Shown here: positions 49,881-62,188 of the stretch, piece by piece | Layout of the letters: each line of letters starts with the position of its first letter | How positions within the stretch are numbered: position 1 is the stretch's first letter | From: Chionis minor | Taxonomy: Eukaryota; Chordata; Aves; Charadriiformes; Chionididae | Direction: 5' to 3' | DNA: 64,000 bases | NCBI GenBank assembly: GCA_013398295.1 | Contig: VZSF01006851.1 | Location: forward strand, 310,001 to 374,000 | Position numbers and translations under genes: made by a program | Notes under the pieces: generated by a model | Database searches by the model: none | What the model was told of the DNA's origin: nothing | The model's input: only the letters and a program-made list of their open reading frames with translations

Positions 49881-52451
49881 ACAAATTGGGGTTCCTGGGT
49901 ACCTTCTATCTGAGAAGGCTTGACCTGTAGCTCAATTTAGCATCAAGCTCATTGGTCCTTGTCCCTCCTGCCTCACAAATTATCCTTGCTGCTCTAGGGA
50001 AGTACTTCAAGTACAGAGTGTATTTGGCTATGAACTTCAGGACTGGATGATCAAACCATCTCTGCACTACAGAGACTGTTGTAGCCTCATTTAAGCAGGA
50101 GCTACATCCCCACTGTAGTTTAACAGTGATGTCTCAAACCACACTGATTCCTTGCTGTGGTGACTTCAGGACCAGCTCTGAGGTGACCTCCAGGAGTGTA
50201 CATCAAGACATTGCAAATGTACACTCAAGGTGTGCCCGGGTCCTGCTCTTCTGTCCTTGGCACCGTTGCCTTCAGGTATCCTACTAGCCCTTGTGGAGAA
50301 GACATCTGATCACAGACCAGGAGATCCAGGATCCTTCCTGCAAGAGTCCTGTATCACTTATGGGGATTTTTGTGAAGGCTGAATTCAAACATGATGAAAG
50401 TTGCAGTGATCTAAAAATCCTATTTGATCATTCCATATAAGCTTCATGAGCAGAAAGGCCTCTGCTCTTCTTACACACTTGTTTTTATTTTGACTCTCAG
50501 CTGTCTCATTCAGGGGAGGAAATACAGAGAAGTGTGACTGTCCCATAAACCACCTGAATATGATGAACAAACGTGTCAGGGAACTGTGGAAGAACATCAC
50601 ACCAGCTTTGTCATCAGCTTCCCACCTTCAAATATGTCCAGTTCAACTGGGTACCCAGGGGTGCCCATCATCTTTCTGGGCATCTGGATCCACCTCTAGA
50701 TTTAGCAGCTCCAGTCTGCAACGTTCAGAACTGCATCCAGAGCTGAAGAAGATGCTGCAAAATGAAATAAAAATCTAAGAGCTAGCTTATCATTCTGGAA
50801 TTGCTTCAAGCTGGGTTTCTTTGGGTTTGAAATGCCAGACTAATTCTCCTCCTGAAAGTCTGCTTCTGGATCCAGAAAACTGGGGGCTTTGAGTGAGAAT
50901 TTTATCCACCATGGAAACTGATGATAATCTGGAACTTCATTTTGCTGATGACCACAGCCTTTGGAAAAGCAATGCATCTCCACAGCTCCACTTCTGCTAC
51001 TGTCCACTGATAACTGCAAGAAATTGTTACTGATGGAGTGTGCAGGATACATAACTGAATTGTTCTGATTCTGTCCAGTATAGAAGAATGTTCTCCATAT
51101 ACCCATTAATTTACAATGTGGGCGCAGGAGTGACTAGTTGGTGTTGAACTTAGAGAATATTATGTTATCTCTGAACTCACAAAATGACGGCAATTTGCTT
51201 CTAATATATACAGACTGATTATAACAATTGTTAGCAGATTTATAGTTTTCTATACTTCATAAAGAAAAGAAGAAAATGAAAAGTAGTCAGGAGGATAAAA
51301 TTGCATCTGGAGATATAGGCAAGCATTATGTTACCTTTCCAGGGGAGTTCCAGCTTTTACTTTCTTACATAGCAGTTAAAATATCTCTCTCAAACAATTT
51401 CTTTATAAATGCACATATGCCAAAGGTCAAGCCAGAGCCATTGTGAAATAGCCTTTAAGAGAAGCATAAAACTCCTGTTTGACACAGTCGGTGGCAAGTG
51501 AAAAACCAAAGACTGGGAGGGTTAAAGGCTAATTATTAGAAGAAATCTGGCCTGCTGGCCTAAGGTCTTTTGAGTGGGAGCACAGTCAAATGGGAGTTGT
51601 GGGATTAATTGGGTGAAAGACATTGTCACCTTGACATTCATGGAAGTACTTGGGAAGAGCACTGCTTGCTGATATACTGCGGACAGTTCATTTGAACTTT
51701 GGAGGTAAGATACCTCTTTTCCACAAAGACTTCACCTTTGCTTTTTAATTGGTGTCAAATATGAAAATTAAAATCTCCAGTGTAAGAAGCCCTTGCACAT
51801 ATTTTCTGAAGTTTGCAAATGCCTCTTCCTGTTCCCACCACAATAATGAAAAGTAAATGTATATCCCAAGGACAAAATTTTCAAGCCCTTGGCTTAACAA
51901 AAAGAAGAGAGCAAAACTTGCAAGCTGTAAGTCCCTTTGGAGCTCTTTGTGCTAGTGGGAACTTAATGAGCAGTTCTTTGTGCTTCTTATAAATAACTCC
52001 GACATCCACTGATCAGCAGCATTACCTCAAGCCAGACAATTCAGCTCTTTACTTCACTTTGCCCAGTAATTGTGATACCATCCAATAGGTGTCTAGTGGT
52101 CAAGGATGACACTGCTCTGCCTGCAGGGGAATCAGGTAGAGTCCTATGCATAATAAATACTGTTTGCTGCAAAATTTCACCACAGTCACGTCATGTCAAT
52201 GCACTAAGTTGTCCTTTCCTTCTGCTCCATCATTTAGTCAGTGTAATTCTTCTGCCCCATGGCATATCTTTGCATAAAAGTTTATACTTTCTCTTTTATT
52301 ATTTTTTTTTTTCAGTCAAGAGATCAAAATAGTTGCCCAGCAATTTGCATTCAGCCTTCAGGGTATTTTGGAAGCACTGTATAGGAGGTGCTTGGGCAGT
52401 TTTGTGGACTGGAAGTATAAGTTACACAACTTGAGTTATCCACAAGTTATC
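49881..52451. other. Unique sequence, proposed intron of the minus-strand gene
   Basis: Minus-strand segments at about 50478-50556 and 50840-51106 are open and have partial splice signals, but their phases do not connect exon A to the upstream candidates. I do not call them. No repeats recognised. Confidence 0.4.
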
Positions 52452-52684
52452 CACAACTTGAGGCCATTTCCTCTTGTCCTGTCGCTTGTTACTTGGGAGA
52501 AGAGATTGACCCCCACCTCACCATAACCTCCTTTCAGGGAGTTGTAGAGAGTGATAAGGTCTCCCCTCAACCTTCTCTTCTCCAGGCTAAACAATCCCAA
52601 CTCTCTCAGCCGCTCTTCATAAGACTTGTTCTCTAGACCCCTCACCAGCTTCGTTGCCCTTCTTTGGACACGCTCCAGCACCAG
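52452..52684 (-). mobile_element. CR1 LINE internal fragment, minus strand
   Basis: The coding strand reads [36 protein letters not shown] and [15 protein letters not shown], then the [11 protein letters not shown] block typical of CR1. It lacks the 3' UTR and tail, unlike the other copies, so it has been truncated at the 3' side or cut by later rearrangement. A small local duplication (CACAACTTGAG at 52425-52435 and 52452-52462) sits at that edge. Confidence 0.92.
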
Positions 52685-52811
52685 AGCAGGGCAATGACAA
52701 TCCCCCTGTCATTTTTCACCTCAGCATCACACTGTAGAAGGGAATAAAGGTAATTTTAAGAGAAATTCCCCAACTCACAAATGTGCCTCCTGTCCGGCAC
52801 GCAAGTTTTAC
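52685..52811. other. Short unique segment
   Basis: Nothing recognised. Confidence 0.4.
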
Positions 52812-52981
52812 TCCTGTGGAGCAGCATGATAAACTTGAGACCCTGGTAAATCTTCAGCCAGGAGAGCAGAGATCCGCTCTGGTTCAGCACACTTGATACA
52901 GCTATCAAAGACTGCACCAGTTTTCCGGGTGATATGATAACCCAAGAATTCCAACAGAATCACAACAAAAACTTTGCACAA
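52812..52981 (-). CDS. Candidate 170-bp exon, minus strand, unrecognised
   Basis: The minus-strand acceptor TTGACCAAAATAAATTTCCAG ends at 52982. The 170 bases are open: LCKVFVVILLEFLGYHITRK, TGAVFDSCIKCAEPERISAL, LAEDLPGSQVYHAAPQ and two more bases, then GTAAAA as a weak donor; alternatively the frame simply stops one codon later at TAA. It contains a Cys-x2-Cys pair. The composition looks coding. However, its end phase (2) does not fit exon A, which needs phase 1, so at least one exon would be missing between them or it belongs elsewhere. Family unknown. Confidence 0.33.
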
Positions 52982-53656
52982 CTGGAAATTTATTTTGGTC
53001 AAGCATTACAGAAGGACTGGTTGACATAGTCTCCCCAAAACTGGCCACAGCAGCTCCCTGCCTCCAAAATGGAAGAAATGATGCTCCAGTCAGCTTTTCA
53101 AGCTACTTAAAGACATAGAGATAAAAAGTGCTTTAGAAGAGATAATCATTCTCCAAATCCTTAATTGAGTTATGATTCTAGTGAAAGGGACCGGTCATTT
53201 TTATGAAAGATTTAATTACCTTGCCGTGTTCATATCTGTTAAACCTGCAGTATGAAATATTCACTCTATTGAAGCTAATCAGTATTTCACTGCCGATGGA
53301 TGAAACCAGGATTTCAGGCAAAGAATATCAATGGCAAGTTATGTGGCTGGATAAGTGAGACACAGACAAAGATCCTTTACTTTTTCTTGAATTCAGAAGG
53401 GAATATGCATACAATATTGCATTTTAGTAAAAGCCTAAGTGAGCATTTCAAACAAGGTGACTTTCACCTTAACAGAAGAAGGGAAGAAGTAAAACCATAA
53501 CTGAGTAAGAAACTTTCTGTCAATCTTCAGGAAGTGAAACATGTCCAGTTTATGCTGCTTTAAGAGTGTTTTCACTATGTCCCACATAGAGGAAACCAAT
53601 AAGTTTAAAATGTGAATGAATTCTCGGATTGTCAATTTAAATTGAAGTTTGGGGTT
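52982..53656. other. Unique non-coding sequence
   Basis: No gene or repeat recognised. Confidence 0.45.
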
Positions 53657-53850
53657 ATAGAATCACAGAATCACAGAATCACAGAATGTTAAGGGTTGGA
53701 AGGAACCTCTAGAGATCGCCTGGTCCAACCCCCCTGTCAGAGCAGGTCCACGTACAGCAGGTTGCACAGGATGGTGTCCAGGCGGGTTTGGAATGTCTCT
53801 GGAGTCGGAAACTTTACCACCTCTCTGAGCAGCCTGTTCCAGTGCTCAAG
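53657..53850 (-). mobile_element. CR1 LINE 3'-end fragment, minus strand
   Basis: Starts with three CACAGAAT octamer units (reverse CR1 tail), then AAGGGTTGGAAGGAACCTCT and the GGTTGCACAGGATGGTGTCC block. It stops abruptly at GCCTGTTCCAGTGCTC. The 3' tail is unusually clear here. Confidence 0.92.
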
Positions 53851-55932
53851 TTCAGTTGAAAAGTTGCAGTTCAAGTTCAAAAAAACACTTTCTTGGGCCA
53901 GAGATTCACCCCCATGAAAAGTCCTCCTCAGTCCCAGCCTGCATATCTAACTTATTACAGCATCTCTATTGAAAGTCAGCTGTCACGAGGTGACAAGACA
54001 AAGCAAAAGTGATCTTTGACACACCAAAAATCAAGGATGCACAAAAGCCAGTACCAGAAGTCAAGGATGGACAGAAGTCACTTAACTTATATGTTTATCA
54101 TAACAACAAATGCGTGCAAATTGTGCCTAGATGTATTTAGTCAGAAAGCAGAAGCAAGCTTCTGCTATTAAAGGAGTAAGTTTGTTTAACAGCCTCCTAA
54201 GTAAGAAAAATGGGAATAAATTTAAGATGGATTTTGATCAAGGTATAAATGGGATCAGGGGCAGCTTTAGGTACACACAAAATATGCAGCTGCTAACATG
54301 GATGCTGGAGTGATTAGAGCAGCAAAAAAGAAAAAATTCAGCAGATTCCCCAGACATCAGTATTTCAGAGTGGATTAGGGAGTCAAACATATGTAAACCT
54401 TCCATCCTTGCTAAGAAACAGCCTCATTCCATCCACTTGGTGCATTGCCTCCATGATTCCTCCTGTCCCATTGCCAGGGTGGGAGCAGCTGTGCCGATGC
54501 TGCCTCAGCATGAGGGAAGCAGGGTTGGACCATGAGCTGGAGGTATTCCCACAGCTGTGGGCCTTGGTCTTGTACATGGCGTTGAGTAGACATGGTGCCA
54601 GCTAGCAGTGGTGGGAGGTCATGTTCAGGGAAAGAGAGGGCACGTGCCATCTGTGTCTGAAGTGCTCAGGAATGGTGGGGTTACAGAGCAAATGTCAAAG
54701 TAAAAGCTGCCCACGCTAATGAGAAACGGAGACTGCCTTCGGTGGTCTCCCGTTTTGTATTTGGCTTTCAGTCCACATTCCTGTGTTCAGTCCTCATCAA
54801 GTCATTTCTACCCCAGCCTCTTGCGTTAGGAAAACTGATTTACATGTCCAAACAAAGGGCCCTTGAAGGGGAAATTCAGGCTGACAAAACATAACTCATG
54901 CTCATCCTTTTTAGAGCTATCTTTACATTAAAGAAAAGCTTAACAAACAAAACTGAGGAGATAAAGAAAGAAATGTCATGGAACCATGGGGATTTTTGAG
55001 AAACTGTTCAACCATCCACATACATTCGTGAAGATGGGGTTGGGGGGAGGGAGATTTCCCAGTTGACACGTTTCTCCACTTGTGAACATGTTGAAAGATC
55101 ACTCATATGTTTTCAATGAAGTCACTGACAGGCAAGAATGCTGGAGGCAACAGCTGTTGGAGATTGATTTACCCCAAGGCTATTTAATCTCTCAGCCTCT
55201 CATAAGGATGCTTGCTAGGGGGAAGGTAAAGAAGCACAACTAAAAATTGTATTGCTTTCAGCAGCTGTTGTTATTCCTGAAAGCCAAGAATGGGTCAAAA
55301 AAATGTGATGAAAGTCTTGGATTGTTATCAGCTATAGGGGTGGCCAAAGCTTACTGCTTCCTCTGGGAGTAGAATTTCCTTTGTGGAATGAAATACAGTA
55401 AAATTACTAACTCCAAGAGGGCTTAGTTGCCTGGGAGTTACCGCGAAGTGTATATGCGCCTTGGAATTTCCAGAATTATAAGTATATTATGTCAGTCTGG
55501 AGTGATACAGGTTGTGAAAGGCGGCCCTTGTGTTCAGTAACAGGAGCTGGGACAATCGGGCAGCAAGAAAAGATAACATAAAACATTCATTAAAATGGTG
55601 GAAAAAAATGACTGAAAAGCAGAGTGCAGCTGCTGTACGTGTCAGTTACTATTTAGAATGGTCTCCCTCTGTGAAACTCTGGATTCTTATTAAATCACAT
55701 TGTCCAACCATGCATTAGACCCCTATGCTGCAAGACGTTTGCCTACATAGTTGAAAATGCAATAAATGCATCTCCCAGCAGAACTTCTTTTTGTAACCAT
55801 ACATTTTCCACAGTTTGCCAGCAGAACCCTTGATAGAGGAAAATTACCACAAACTGCATTTTCAATGGGGAAGGAAATAGACGGACACCTTTGGTTCACT
55901 GGGCACTTGGTTGCTGTGAATACGTAGGATAC
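53851..55932. other. Unique non-coding sequence
   Basis: No gene or repeat recognised. Confidence 0.45.
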
Positions 55933-56032
55933 CTTGTGGCTTCTCAGAATGCATCATTGGGCATGAAACTTCAATCTGTTCCTCCAGCAATGCAAGTTCT
56001 TTGAGACAGGCTCTGTCCTGGCTGTCTAAGGC
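55933..56032 (-). CDS. Candidate exon upstream of exon A, minus strand
   Basis: Open on the minus strand for 33 codons: ALDSQDRACLKELALLEEQ, IEVSCPMMHSEKPQ, then one G before a donor (CACAAG before GTATCC at 55932). The composition suggests a short helix or coiled coil (LKELALLEEQIE). It ends in phase 1, so G joins the AA that begins exon A to give Glu, and the reading continues PQ-E-RFRV. The acceptor side is weak: GAGGTGTCAG precedes without a good pyrimidine tract, and an in-frame ATG lies just upstream at 56042-56044. The start is therefore uncertain, and the intron to exon A would be about 6.9 kb. Confidence 0.3.
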
Positions 56033-56460
56033 CTGACACCTCATTCATCCCTTCCAAATCCTTCCAGCAGATCACTTAGGATGTATCTACACCACAGCTT
56101 TAGTCTGGATCAAGAATACGCTTTTGAAGTAAATCTCCAATTTTCTCCACTTACTGTGCTTTGGTTCCCATCATGAATCTGTCTTGGAGACCATAAGCCA
56201 GATTCCTGTCGGATGAAATTGAAGTGGAAAGTGTGCTTTAGGAGCATACCTCATTGCACTGCACCACAAAGGGCTCTTCAAGACCAGGTTAGAGATAGTT
56301 CAGAGTAGAAAAACCCTGCAATGTGAATAGTATGGACATTAGGTCCTCCCTACTAGCTGCTCTATTATGCAGATTCAATCCTACCAGTCCACAAACCTTG
56401 CTGATGCCCACATAACCATGTAAATGCACTAGTTGATTAAAAGCTGCTTCATAGAAGGGG
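56033..56460. other. Unique sequence leading to a poly-A tract
   Basis: No gene or repeat recognised. It ends with ATTAAA at 56436-56441, about 20 bases before the poly-A run. Confidence 0.45.

Positions 56461-56493
<33 letters not shown>
56461..56493. repeat. A33 homopolymer
   Basis: Thirty-three uninterrupted A after GGGG, followed by further A-rich sequence and an N at 56518. Length in the assembly may be wrong. Confidence 0.9.
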
Positions 56494-56495
<2 letters not shown>

Positions 56496-56517
56496 AAAAA
56501 CAAGGAAAAAACTTTGG

Positions 56518-56518
56518 N
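56518..56518. other. Single N near poly-A
   Basis: One N shortly after the A33 run. It may be an ambiguous base or a contig join; no duplicated flanks are visible. Confidence 0.8.
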
Positions 56519-56934
56519 AGAAGAATGAAAAAGCAATGCAAAACATTAGGTAGTGGGAGAATGGATATATGGATCTGAAAGTCACAGTAATCCTGAAAAT
56601 TACTATAACAGGAGGATGAGTATTGTTCACGCCATTGCTGGCTCTTAGAAGGAGTTCTCAGGAGCAACACACAAGGCAACAAAGACAGAAAGAATTAAAA
56701 AATGGCAGCCTTTGGTTAGCATGGACCATGACAGCAGTTAATCATACAGCCTATGTAGCCACACCACTCTAGCACAGGACTGTATAGGAATTACTCACCA
56801 CAGGGCGTTGGGTTTATTACTTAGTCCTGTAAAGTTGATGCATAACTGAACTTTATTGAACTTATTCAAAACTTTTGCTCTGAGAAAACTAGTAAAGGAC
56901 TATTTTTGGTGAGTGGTTTGAGACTACAGGGAAG
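56519..56934. other. Unique non-coding sequence
   Basis: No gene or repeat recognised. Confidence 0.45.
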
Positions 56935-57197
56935 AAATGATCAAATTACAACTGGCACAAACTTGAATATAGGAAGTTCCATCTCAACTTGAGGAGGAAC
57001 TTCACTACTTTGAGGGTGGCAGAGCACTGGAAGAGGCTGCCCAGAGAGGTGGTGGAGTCTCCAACTCTGGAGATATTCAAAACCCGCCTGGACACCATCC
57101 TGTGCAACCTGCTGTACGTGGACCTGCTCTGGCAGGGGGTCGGACCAGATCATCTCCAGAGGTCCCTTCCAATCCCTAACATCCTGTGATTACTGAA
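56935..57197 (+). mobile_element. CR1 LINE 3'-end fragment
   Basis: Contains the CR1 3' blocks TATAGGAAGTTCCATCTCAA, GGGTGGCAGAGCACTGGAAG, ATATTCAAAACCCGCCTGGA, CAACCTGCTGTACGTGGACC and AGGTCCCTTCCAATCCCTAA, with a single degraded tail unit (ATCCTGTGATTACTG). Same subfamily type as the copy at 53657-53850 but in the opposite orientation. Confidence 0.92.
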
Positions 57198-60100
57198 AAC
57201 TCCTGTCCCACAAATACTTAAAATGACAGAAAAGTAGTTTTTTCTTGTGACTTTTCAGCACTTCTCCCTCTGGGACAAAGTGGAAATAGGAAAAGGCAGA
57301 AATGCAGAAATTAAGAAAAATGAATTATGGACTGTGTCCAACAGAATCCAACAGTTTTTCTGCTGATTACACCAAATGTTGGATCAGGCAGTTTTGGTAT
57401 GGTAGCCTTCAGAACATTTGATAGCTTCACAGTGATCTGACTAGATAGATATCTAATTCCCTTTTTCATCTACTCGCCACCAAGCTGTCAGGCATATTAT
57501 GCTACTGATGGAATATGCAAGTGCTGTAGCATGATGGCCTTTGCAAACAAAAAGTGTCAGACAAAATTATTTGATTTTCCACTTGTAATCTTAAAAAAGA
57601 AAAAAACCACCACCAACCTCTAAAGCTTTTGAGCTAGAGACTAGGTGGTAACAGCACTCTATGGAAAAAAAGGATAATGAAAATATTTGACACTTGTATG
57701 ATTTTTACCCTACGGCACTCTAACAACATATGCTTGTACTTACCAAAATTCTCACCAAAGTGCAACTACTTCTGGTCCATGGATAACCATTGTCCTCAGA
57801 GGACCACTGGCACAGATGTCTGTGCTCTTCCTTGCAGTAACAATAGGCACAAAGTGAGGCTTGCAAGGACCTAACCAAAGCTCCTGCTAATCTCGCTAGC
57901 TGGAGATCACTGCCTTTTCATGGGGCTGTTCCCCACAACTGAAAGATAAGAGATTTGTTCAATTCCACCTCCAACGCTTATAGAACTATGATCCAGCCAA
58001 AAGCCATCCTTGCAGGCCTTCAGGATAGTTTTCTTTTCTTTGTATATTTGAACCTATCTTTCAGCATCTTCTCTTCCAGATACCTGAAGACACCCTGATG
58101 TAGGTGGATCCCCTGTCATCTTGCGACAGCAAGAAAGTGGTTATGTTTTTTCAGCCACCAGACAAATAAACTTCTACACTTTACTTTAAAACATGGAGGT
58201 TTTTTTTTTGTTTTGGGTTTTTTCAACCCAAATTTGTCATTTCTATTTATTCAGGGAGGCCTTTATATTCCTCCTGCAGATACGCCTTAGAAATGCTCTG
58301 CAACACTGAGTATTGATGGAAAAACCTTGCTTCAGGAAAGCTTTTGTGTTGGCAGATAATGAAGTACCAGCACTGGCACTGAAGGTATGAACATGCTGCC
58401 ATCTAAGCTTGTCCCATAGCGCAATCTGAGTTCACATCCACCTCACAGACATGCTGTTTCAAAAGAAGCCTGCTCAAGCGGAGTAACCAGAGGAGGAACG
58501 CCAAAGCTCTCGCGCTCCCTCAGCCTGGAGCCAGCTATGCCAATGCACCCTGGGCACAGTTTGGGGACAGCCATGGCCATCCTGGCTGAGTCCTTCATTC
58601 CCACGTCACATCAATCTTGGCAAGCAGCATCACACGTTCAATACAGGGCAGATGAGTGGACTGGGATCTTTCCTTACAAGGGCTCAATGTAAAGGCAAGG
58701 AGGTCAGTATAGGAGCTGTAGGCCTCTCGTTGCTGCCGTGATGACACATGCAGCTCAGGTTGAAGAGCATAGTCCTGATGATAGTGAGTAGCAGATGGAG
58801 ACTTAGCCAGGGACCCATTTGTATAATGAAATATTTTAGTTTGTTTGTTCTCTTATAGTTTTATCACACATATATCAGTTACTATATCAGTTAGAGTAAT
58901 AGCTGATGCCATTATAAATGCGTGAGTTCAAGATGTTACAAATCTGATAAAGAACATCTTAGCCCTGTCTGTTTCTTTCCTTAGGCCTATTTCATAAAAC
59001 TTAGTTCTATAAGACTACTGCTTTGATCAGTGCTAGAGCACGTGGAAAAATGTAACTCAGTTTCAGAGAGTCAGGATCAAGACTGACACGTCTCTGGTCG
59101 TTTTAAAGCTTTCCCATACACAATCACCCTCCTACTGTAGATGGAAATCTTAGGGGCAGGAGACAGTTGCTTCTGCCTTGTTCTTAGGTGTGAAAATCAG
59201 TAGGGGAATGTGAAAGGCTTAGAACATACCATCCCAGAGCAGTAAGTCTCAACTTGCAAAGGAGACTCTAGTTAGGCAATGACAAATTCCTTCCTCTCAT
59301 TAGAGACAAGTTCCTCAGCATCAGCAGCCTTCCCTGGAATGTGTCTTTGAGCTCCAAGGTCATTCTAACAGATGGAAAAAAGAGATCTTGATGGTGTAAA
59401 GTAAAAGCCTGCAAAGCAGCTTTCTCAGACCCCGCAAGCCACGTGTGAAGGAATGAGCAGCAGCCTGTTGGAGACCTTGTGAAGCTGCGAGCTGTGTTCT
59501 TACAGGGCATGGAGAGGTCAGCTCCTGGGGCAAAGCACGGGCAGGCAGGTAAGAAATCACCCACATCAGCTGCCATTTCAAAATCGGTATCAGTGTTTTC
59601 CACAAAAAAGGCCAAAAAGAAAGAAGAAACTTTTGTGGCTCTTTCCAGAGGTAAGGATGCATTTGGTGATGGCAGAAAGTGAGGAAATGGATGCAGGGTC
59701 TGGGGTACATTATCTTCCTGCAGTCTCTAAGACACAGCAAGATAAACGTGACAAATGAGGAAATACATAGAAAGGGTAAAATTAAACATTTTGGTTCACC
59801 CCACCTCATCACCCATGAATGAGAGGAAGATGGAAACTCAAAGAATACCACTAAAAATGGCTTTCATCAATCTGTCTGTCCCTCCACATCCAGAAATAAT
59901 GAGCAACTCAGAGCCACCAGGTACAACTATGATGAGAAGCAAGGGAACAGATAGGATGGAGGATTAGTATTGGTCTTGAAGTAGAACATCATCCCCACAG
60001 AAGAAGGTTAAAATAATCAAGGATTCATTGGAAACATTGTTGAAAAAACTCTTGGAAACTTAACTAGCTTTATCCTAAAGGCCAAGGAAAACAATTCAGC

Positions 60101-61729
60101 TGAATTCAGGATAATTACCTTTGCTTATTTACATTTAAGTGCCTAATTAATTGCCTATTACAAAAGTTTTACACTTGCTTCTAACACAAGATTTTGCTTT
60201 CCTTTGTCAATGGCTAAACTTCAGACTAGTCAACCTGAACATTTCAGGGTAAATTTAAGTTCTGAAATGTTCCCTTCATCTCCTGGGATATCTTGGTCAC
60301 AAGGGGAAATTCCCAAATGTCCCAACTTCCATATTAGGAGATCCCTTTCTACCGAGTGAAGCATTTTGCTGCTGAAAACAAAAAGCCACATTAAATGTAT
60401 GTATAAGCAGAAAGACAAAACTTAAGCAGGTGCATGTTCATTTATATACTGTTACCTTCTTATAGTCAGCACTAGTCCCAGGCTGACAGCAATGCCCTTT
60501 AAAAACAATCAATGAGATTGTTGTATGAAGTTAGGTGTGGAGGTTTTCTTTCAAAATACTTCTTCATAAACATGTCTTGAAGGAGAGACAAATTACAAAA
60601 GTGTGTGTTTGTGTGTATGTGTGTCTGCACTCATGATCAGATTGGAGGAAGGGGGGAATGCTCTGTCACACAGGGGAATTTCCGTGTCCCAGATTATTGC
60701 AAATGGGGTGAAAAACGATAAAAATTAGTATGATGTCTGGTCCTATTTCTCAATTCCTCATGGAGCCTGGAGGCACAAGCTATTCAGCAGCTGGGCTGGG
60801 AAAGAAAATTCCCCCTCCATGAAACATTATAGCACAGTTGAGCACATTTATGGTTGCACAAAACTTTTCATGGCATCAGCTATTTTCTTTTGGGAGAGAC
60901 AAAATACTTGAAAGCACAGCCCTGTTCTGCTGCTGCAATTTTCTAAAGAAATTTTCTCTTTTGCCCAAAAGAATAGCCATTCATGAATATGCATGTGTAT
61001 GCAGGCACTGGGCAAGCCAGGAGAATGGAGTGCCTTTCCCAGGGAGCCTGCCGGCGGGATGTCCTGCAGAGGCTGGCCACTTCCAGTGCCCACCAGTTTA
61101 GCCTCCCACTGGGTATCAGCACAAACGAATGGCCTGTTGGAGGTGACCTGAACAAACGTACCTAAGCACAGTGCAGGAGTGCACTGCCCTAAAGAATCAG
61201 TTTTAGCACCGTTTTAAATTTCTCCTTATACTCTGTCAGGAAAACCCCAATGAAACAGACGGATAAAAAGAGACAAAATGCAGGAAGCTTTTTGTGTTTT
61301 AATATCTGGAGACCAGAAGTGAGGGCTGGTTTGCTTGATTGCTGTCATTTCTCTGAAATTATGTTATCTATGTGGGATGTGGTGAAGAAATAAATTTATT
61401 GGTGTTTCACCTTTCCTTATCTTCAGTTCAGCATGATTTCAGAGTTACTGGATAACAAGAAGGCAATGCTCTTCCAGGCCCGTATTGACTCTATAAGCAG
61501 GAGGACCGTAAATACTCCTTGGGTGTTCTCCAGAGAAACAAAAGAATAATCAAGAGCATTGTGTGAGTCGGGAAAGAGCAGGCATCACAGTGGACAGAAA
61601 AGGAAGAAGCACCTTTCCAAGATGATGTTCACTCTGGGGACTCTCTAGTATGCACTGTCTTAGGAAGCATGCCTAAAAATTTGAGGCCTGCAGGATGTTT
61701 GTCATGCTCTTTTTCATACCTTAATGGGG
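57198..61729. other. Unique non-coding sequence
   Basis: No interspersed repeat recognised. There is a TG-rich microsatellite at 60601-60625. A 163-codon minus-strand frame at 59360-59851 and its overlapping frame at 59268-59615 have no recognisable domain. Small splice-flanked open segments, for example plus 58342-58390 (KAFVLADNEVPALALK before GTATGA) and minus 57739-57890, could be exons, but chance explains them equally well. Confidence 0.4.
60601..60625. repeat. TG-rich microsatellite
   Basis: Interrupted TG run (GTGTGTGTTTGTGTGTATGTG). Short. Confidence 0.8.
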
Positions 61730-61994
61730 TGTCCTCGTTTAGGGTGGGACAGATTTGGCTTTCTTACTGGCAGCTGGTATGGTGCTGCATTTTGGATTTG
61801 GGATAGGAAATAGTGTTGCTAGCACACTATTTGGTTTTGGTTGCTGCTAATCAGTCAAGGCCTTTTCTGCTCCTCATACCGCCCGTCAGCAAGTAGACTG
61901 GGAGTGCACAAGAAGCTGGGAGGGGATACAGCCAGGACAGCTGATCCCAGTTGACCAAAGGGATATTGCACACCATGTGACATCATGTTCAGCA

Positions 61995-62000
61995 TATAAA
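61995..62000 (+). promoter_or_regulatory. TATA box of the solo LTR
   Basis: TATAAA within AGCATATAAAGTGGGG, at the position expected of the LTR promoter. It could drive transcription to the right, but nothing here shows that it does. Confidence 0.6.
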
Positions 62001-62182
62001 GTGGGGAAAGAAGAAGAAAGCAGGGGAATATTCGGAGTTATGGCATTCTGTCTTCCCAAGTAACGGTTGTACATGATGGAGCCCTGCTTTCCTGGAGATG
62101 GCAGAACATTTGCCTGCCGATGGAAAGTGGTGAATTAATTCCTTGTTTTTCTTTGCTTGTGTTCATGGCTTTTGATCTACCT

Positions 62183-62188
62183 ATTAAA
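62183..62188 (+). terminator. LTR polyadenylation signal
   Basis: ATTAAA in CTATTAAACTGTCTTTATCT, at the place the family carries its poly(A) signal. Confidence 0.55.

Noticed and set aside
59268..59851. Two overlapping minus-strand frames of 115 and 163 codons
   Set aside because: They are in different frames, show no family resemblance and lack a good acceptor before the coding-looking part.
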